DNA from: Arthrobacter citreus
GTDB lineage: Bacteria > Actinomycetota > Actinomycetes > Actinomycetales > Micrococcaceae
Direction of reading: 5' to 3'
NCBI RefSeq assembly: GCF_009192745.1
Contig: NZ_VTFV01000004.1
Coordinates: 186,001 to 250,000, forward strand
DNA: 64,000 bases
Within the stretch, counting starts at the first letter, position 1, and the number at the start of each line of letters is the position of its first letter. A model generated the notes under the pieces. It searched no databases and was not told the origin of the DNA. It worked only from the letters and a program-made list of their open reading frames with translations. The position numbers and the translations under genes were made by a program. This document shows, one piece after another, positions 60,542 through 64,000 of this stretch.

Positions 60542-61945
60542 CTAGATGTGCACGTGCAGCCGGCGTGCGGCTTCGGAAATGGAACCGGTCAGCGACGGGT
60601 AGACCGTGAAGGTGTTGGCAACGTCGTCCACGTGCAGCTTCTGGGTCACGGCCAGGGCGATCGGGAAGATCAGCTCCGAGGCACGGGGACCGACGACGAC
60701 GCCGCCGATCACCGTTCCCGAGCCCTTGCGCGCAATGATCTTAACGAAGCCTTCCTTGACGTCCATCATCTTCGCCCGCGCGTTCGTGTGCAGCGAGAGC
60801 TTGATGACGTCGCCCTGGTAGCGGCCGGCGTCGACGTCGGCTTCCGAGACGCCCACAGAGGCAATCTCCGGGGAGGTGAAGATGTTCGAGGCCACGTGCT
60901 TGAGCTTCAGCGGCTTCACGCTGTCCCCCATCAGGTGCGCAATGGCAATGCGGCCCTGCATGGCGGCCACCGAGGCCAGGTTGAACACGCCCGTGCAGTC
61001 ACCGGCGGCGTAGACGTTCGGAGCGGTGGTGCGGGAAACGCCGTCGACCTTGATCTGCCCGTGGTCGTCCAGGGCGATCCCCGCCTCTTCCAGGCCGATG
61101 TTCTGGGTATTGGGGATCGCGCCGACGGCGACGAGGCAGTGCGAGCCCTCCACGGTGCGTCCGTCGGAGAGGGTGACCAGCACGCCGTCGCCGGTGTTCT
61201 TCACTGAATCGGCGCGGGAGCGGGACAGCACGGTCATGCCGCGGGCTTGGAACACGTCTTCCAGCACACGGGCGGCGTCGGCGTCCTCTCCGGGAAGCAC
61301 CCGGTCCCGGCTGGAGATGAGCGTGACCCGGGATCCCAGGCCGTTGTAGGCCGAGGCGAACTCCGCTCCGGTAACGCCGGAGCCGATCACAATGAGGTGC
61401 TCGGGAACTTCGGTGAGGTTGTAGATCTGCTTCCAGGTGAAGATCCGCTCGCCGTCAGGCATGGAGGTTTCCAGCTCACGGGGATTGGCGCCGGTGGAAA
61501 TCAGCAGCGCCTCGGCTTCCACGGTGCTGGTGGTGCCGTCGTCGGCAGTGACTTCGATGGTGTGGTTATCCAGGAGCCGTCCGTTGCCAAGCACCACGTT
61601 CACGCCCATGCGCTCGAGCGTGCGGCGGATGTCGTTGGACTGCTCGCGGGCCAGTGCCAGCAGGCGGTGGTTGACCATCTTCAGGTCCGCTGCCACCGGG
61701 CTGGCGTCGCCGAAGTCCACGCCGAGGTTGGAAGCAGAGCTGAACCGCGTCATCACGTCAGCGGTGGCAATGAGGGTTTTGGAAGGGACGACGTCGGTGA
61801 GGACGGCCGAGCCGCCCAGTCCGTTGCGCTCCACAATGGTGACGTCCGCCCCCAGCGAGGCTGCCACCATGGCGGCTTCATATCCACCGGGGCCGCCGCC
61901 GAGGATTGCGATTTTTCGGGCAGTGAAATCTAGTTGGCTCGTCAC
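60542..61945 (-). CDS. NAD(P)H-quinone dehydrogenase, flavoprotein disulfide reductase family (LpdA type)
   Basis: A 467-residue FAD/NAD(P)-binding flavoprotein. The FAD motif ILGGGPGGYEAAMVAA, the NAD site VIGSGVTGAEFASAY, VYAAGDCTG and the C-terminal interface domain are intact. The redox-active C-x4-C of dihydrolipoamide dehydrogenases is absent: the helix reads GLGGSAVLTDVVPSKTLIA. The same loss defines mycobacterial LpdA (Rv3303c), which reduces quinones instead of lipoamide. It is transcribed alone, divergently from the purine nucleoside phosphorylase gene, with a clear terminator. Confidence 0.92.
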   Translation of the reverse strand: MTSQLDFTARKIAILGGGPGGYEAAMVAASLGADVTIVERNGLGGSAVLTDVVPSKTLIATADVMTRFSSASNLGVDFGDASPVAADLKMVNHRLLALAREQSNDIRRTLERMGVNVVLGNGRLLDNHTIEVTADDGTTSTVEAEALLISTGANPRELETSMPDGERIFTWKQIYNLTEVPEHLIVIGSGVTGAEFASAYNGLGSRVTLISSRDRVLPGEDADAARVLEDVFQARGMTVLSRSRADSVKNTGDGVLVTLSDGRTVEGSHCLVAVGAIPNTQNIGLEEAGIALDDHGQIKVDGVSRTTAPNVYAAGDCTGVFNLASVAAMQGRIAIAHLMGDSVKPLKLKHVASNIFTSPEIASVGVSEADVDAGRYQGDVIKLSLHTNARAKMMDVKEGFVKIIARKGSGTVIGGVVVGPRASELIFPIALAVTQKLHVDDVANTFTVYPSLTGSISEAARRLHVHI

Positions 61946-62039
61946 AACTGTCCATTCTGTCGCATCCGGGGATGCCGCTCAAACGGGGCCGGTCACGCGG
62001 GCAGGCGCAGCCCCGCCCAACACACGGTAAGTTGTACGG

Positions 62040-62843
62040 GTGAGCAACGACGAACCCTTTGAACTTGCCCGGCACGCCGCGGCGTACATTGCCGAGAAAA
62101 CCGGCGTACCCAGCCATGACATCGCCCTGGTCCTGGGCAGCGGATGGGGTGAGGCAGCCGAACTGATCGGCGAAACCACCGCAACCATCCCGGCGTCGGA
62201 AATCCCCGGATTCTCCGCCCCCGCGGTGCAGGGCCATGTTGGAACCATCCGTTCCATCCTGACGCCCGGCGGAAAGCGCGCCCTGGTCCTGGGTGCACGC
62301 ACGCACTACTACGAGGGCAAGGGCGTCCGCGCCGTGGTCCACGGAGTACGCACCGCGGCCGCTGCCGGCGCCAAGGTGATGGTGCTGACCAACGGCTGCG
62401 GCGGCCTGAACCTGGACTGGAAGCCCGGAACGCCGGTGCTGATCAGCGACCACCTGAACCTCACGGCAACCTCGCCGCTGGAAGGTGCCACGTTCGTGGA
62501 CCTGACGGACCTCTACTCCCCTCGCCTGCGCGACCTGGCACGCACCATTGACCCGAGTCTCGCCGAGGGTGTGTACGCCCAGTTCCCCGGCCCGCACTAC
62601 GAGACCCCTGCCGAGGTCCGCTACGCCAAGACCATCGGCGCCGACCTCGTTGGCATGTCCACCGCTTTGGAGGCCATTGCCGCCCGCCACGCCGGCATGG
62701 AGGTGTTCGGCATCAGCCTGGTCACCAACCTGGCCGCCGGCATCAGCCCGCAGCCGCTCAGCCATCAGGAAGTGCTGGAAGCCGGAGCCGAAGCAGGCCC
62801 GCGCATCTCCAGGCTGCTGGCCGGAATCATCGGCGCCCTCTAG
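62040..62843 (+). CDS. Purine nucleoside phosphorylase
   Basis: A 267-residue trimeric-type PNP from GTG 62040. Motifs: [16 protein letters not shown] (phosphate site), [41 protein letters not shown], and [13 protein letters not shown] with [31 protein letters not shown]. It cleaves inosine and guanosine to the base and ribose-1-phosphate. The next gene, a phosphohexomutase-family enzyme, follows after 24 nt and may act on the ribose-phosphate product, which supports purine salvage as the joint role. Confidence 0.95.
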   Translation: MSNDEPFELARHAAAYIAEKTGVPSHDIALVLGSGWGEAAELIGETTATIPASEIPGFSAPAVQGHVGTIRSILTPGGKRALVLGARTHYYEGKGVRAVVHGVRTAAAAGAKVMVLTNGCGGLNLDWKPGTPVLISDHLNLTATSPLEGATFVDLTDLYSPRLRDLARTIDPSLAEGVYAQFPGPHYETPAEVRYAKTIGADLVGMSTALEAIAARHAGMEVFGISLVTNLAAGISPQPLSHQEVLEAGAEAGPRISRLLAGIIGAL

Positions 62844-62867
62844 CCAGACACCTATATAGGACACCCC

Positions 62868-64000
62868 ATGAGCTTGACCTCGACTGAACGCGACGAACTG
62901 ATTGCTGCGGCCCGCCTGTGGGCGGACACGGACCCCGACCACGCGACTGCCGCGCAGCTGCGGAAGCTGCTCTCGGACGCTGCTGCGGAAGGGGAAACGG
63001 CAGAGGCCGCCCTGGCCGACCTGGCTGACCGGTTCTCCGGCACGCTGGAGTTCGGTACCGCCGGCCTGCGTGCCGCCCTCGGTGCCGGACCCATGCGGAT
63101 GAACCGTGCCGTCGTTCGCCGCACCGCAGCGGGCATCGCCTCGTTCCTGCAGGACAAGTCCGAGGGCTGGACCCCCAGCGCCGTGATCGGCTACGACGCC
63201 CGCCACAACTCCAAGGCTTTCGCCTTGGAGACTGCGGCGGTCTTCAGCGCGGCGGGAATCGAAGCATTCCTGCTCCCCTGCACGCTCCCGACGCCGGTGC
63301 TCGCCTACGCAGTGCGGGCGTTGGACACGGATGCCGGCGTGATGGTCACCGCCAGCCACAATCCGGCGCAGGACAACGGCTACAAGGTGTATCTGGGCGG
63401 CCGCACGGTCAAGGGTCCGGGCCGCGGGGCGCAGATCGTCCCGCCGTACGACGCCGAGATCGCCGCCCGCATTGATTACTCCGTGCCGCTGGACTCGATC
63501 GAGACAGCGCCGGAAGGCTGGACCGATGTGTCCGAGTCGATCGCCGCGGACTACATCAACGCTGTGGACGCACTGGTGTCCCGCGACGGTTATCCGTCCC
63601 GCGACCTGAAGATTGTCCTGACCCCGATGCACGGTGTGGGCGGGGAAACCATGACCGCTGTGCTGCGCGACGCCGGCTTCACTGCCGTGAAGCTCGTGGC
63701 GGCCCAGGCCCAGCCGGATCCGGACTTCCCCACGGTCGCCTTCCCCAACCCCGAGGAACCCGGCGCCCTCGACCTGGCCGTGGCCATGGCCGCGGAGACG
63801 GATGCTGACATTGTGCTGGCCAACGACCCCGACGCCGACCGCGCCGCCGTCGCAGCCAAGGACCCGGCCACCGGCGAATGGCGCATGCTGCGCGGTGATG
63901 AGACCGGTGCCCTGCTCGGCGCACACCTGGCTGCCCGGATCCGTTCCGGGCACCTGAAGCCACGGGTTAAGGCGGGGCACTCCCCCGTCTTCGCCAACTC
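62868..64000 (+). CDS. Phosphoglucomutase/phosphomannomutase family protein, partial
   Basis: The first 377 codons of an alpha-D-phosphohexomutase; the gene runs off the right edge. The N-terminus includes FGTAGLRAALGAGPMRMN. The catalytic phosphoserine loop is VTASHNPAQDNGYKVY, the metal-binding loop NDPDADRAAVA and the sugar loop starts RGDETGALLG. This long bacterial type (PgmB/PMM2-like, about 550-580 residues) can use glucose-, mannose- or ribose-phosphates. Co-transcription with the PNP gene favours ribose-1-phosphate to ribose-5-phosphate conversion. That assignment is inference. Confidence 0.92.
   Translation, partial: MSLTSTERDELIAAARLWADTDPDHATAAQLRKLLSDAAAEGETAEAALADLADRFSGTLEFGTAGLRAALGAGPMRMNRAVVRRTAAGIASFLQDKSEGWTPSAVIGYDARHNSKAFALETAAVFSAAGIEAFLLPCTLPTPVLAYAVRALDTDAGVMVTASHNPAQDNGYKVYLGGRTVKGPGRGAQIVPPYDAEIAARIDYSVPLDSIETAPEGWTDVSESIAADYINAVDALVSRDGYPSRDLKIVLTPMHGVGGETMTAVLRDAGFTAVKLVAAQAQPDPDFPTVAFPNPEEPGALDLAVAMAAETDADIVLANDPDADRAAVAAKDPATGEWRMLRGDETGALLGAHLAARIRSGHLKPRVKAGHSPVFAN

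Overview
This window looks like chromosomal DNA of a high-GC Gram-positive actinobacterium, most likely of the Arthrobacter/Micrococcaceae type. The base composition is strongly GC-biased, GTG and TTG starts are common, and many genes overlap by 4 bp (ATGA/GTGA). The gene content fits: an ESX-like (type VII) secretion locus with a giant Ig/Fn3 protein, an acyl-CoA carboxylase with an epsilon subunit, and an LpdA-type quinone reductase lacking the redox cysteines. The genus is an inference from gene content.

Layout. 1-3831: a peptide/nickel-type ABC importer on the minus strand (substrate-binding lipoprotein, two permeases, an ATPase cut by the window edge), divergent from an ArsR-type regulator (3980-4357) with a His-rich C-terminus. 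4354-7400: inositol-phosphatase family enzyme and NAD-dependent DNA ligase. 7575-9435: a YCII/DGPF protein and an ECF42-like sigma factor whose last ~46 codons run antisense through a foreign gene remnant. 9295-18617: an accessory array on the minus strand. It holds a large putative T7SS-secreted toxin (16056-18617) followed by a 6.5-kb string of intact and broken cassettes: two 174-aa immunity-like proteins (I), four ~160-aa immunity-like proteins (S), three copies of a ~295-aa protein (T) in which a toxin-like domain is fused to an immunity-like domain, three detached toxin C-terminal tails, and recombination scars. I, S and the C-terminal half of T appear to be one superfamily. The tails and the N-terminal half of T resemble the C-terminal domain of the large toxin.

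18670-28137: ESX core. Three small WXG100-like proteins lie upstream of the toxin and in its orientation. Divergently transcribed are a single-TM protein, EccD, a MinD-like protein with a degenerate P-loop, the three-ATPase motor EccC and two accessory proteins. 28297-45084: a minus-strand companion block with two FHA proteins, a transmembrane Ser/Thr kinase, a zinc-ribbon/FHA protein, a PP2C phosphatase, a transglutaminase-like protein that appears to lack its catalytic Cys, a DUF58 protein, a MoxR ATPase and a 2039-aa anchored protein with about 11 Ig-like and 5 Fn3-like repeats. The kinase, phosphatase and FHA proteins probably regulate secretion or cell-envelope assembly by phosphorylation. 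No full EccB, mycosin or recognisable EccE is present.

45288-64000: housekeeping and metabolism. These are a class III adenylate cyclase, a PH-domain membrane protein, biotin-protein ligase, an SDR enzyme, acyl-CoA carboxylase beta and epsilon subunits, a DUF885 peptidase, a dicarboxylate/amino-acid symporter, Maf, a repeat-rich non-coding stretch (55319-55875), a DUF559-like protein, the biotinylated carboxylase alpha subunit, an MHS-family transporter, LpdA, purine nucleoside phosphorylase and a partial phosphohexomutase. Related 15-bp palindromes precede both the carboxylase beta and alpha genes, suggesting a shared regulator, and biotin ligase (birA) supplies the enzyme that loads biotin on the alpha subunit.
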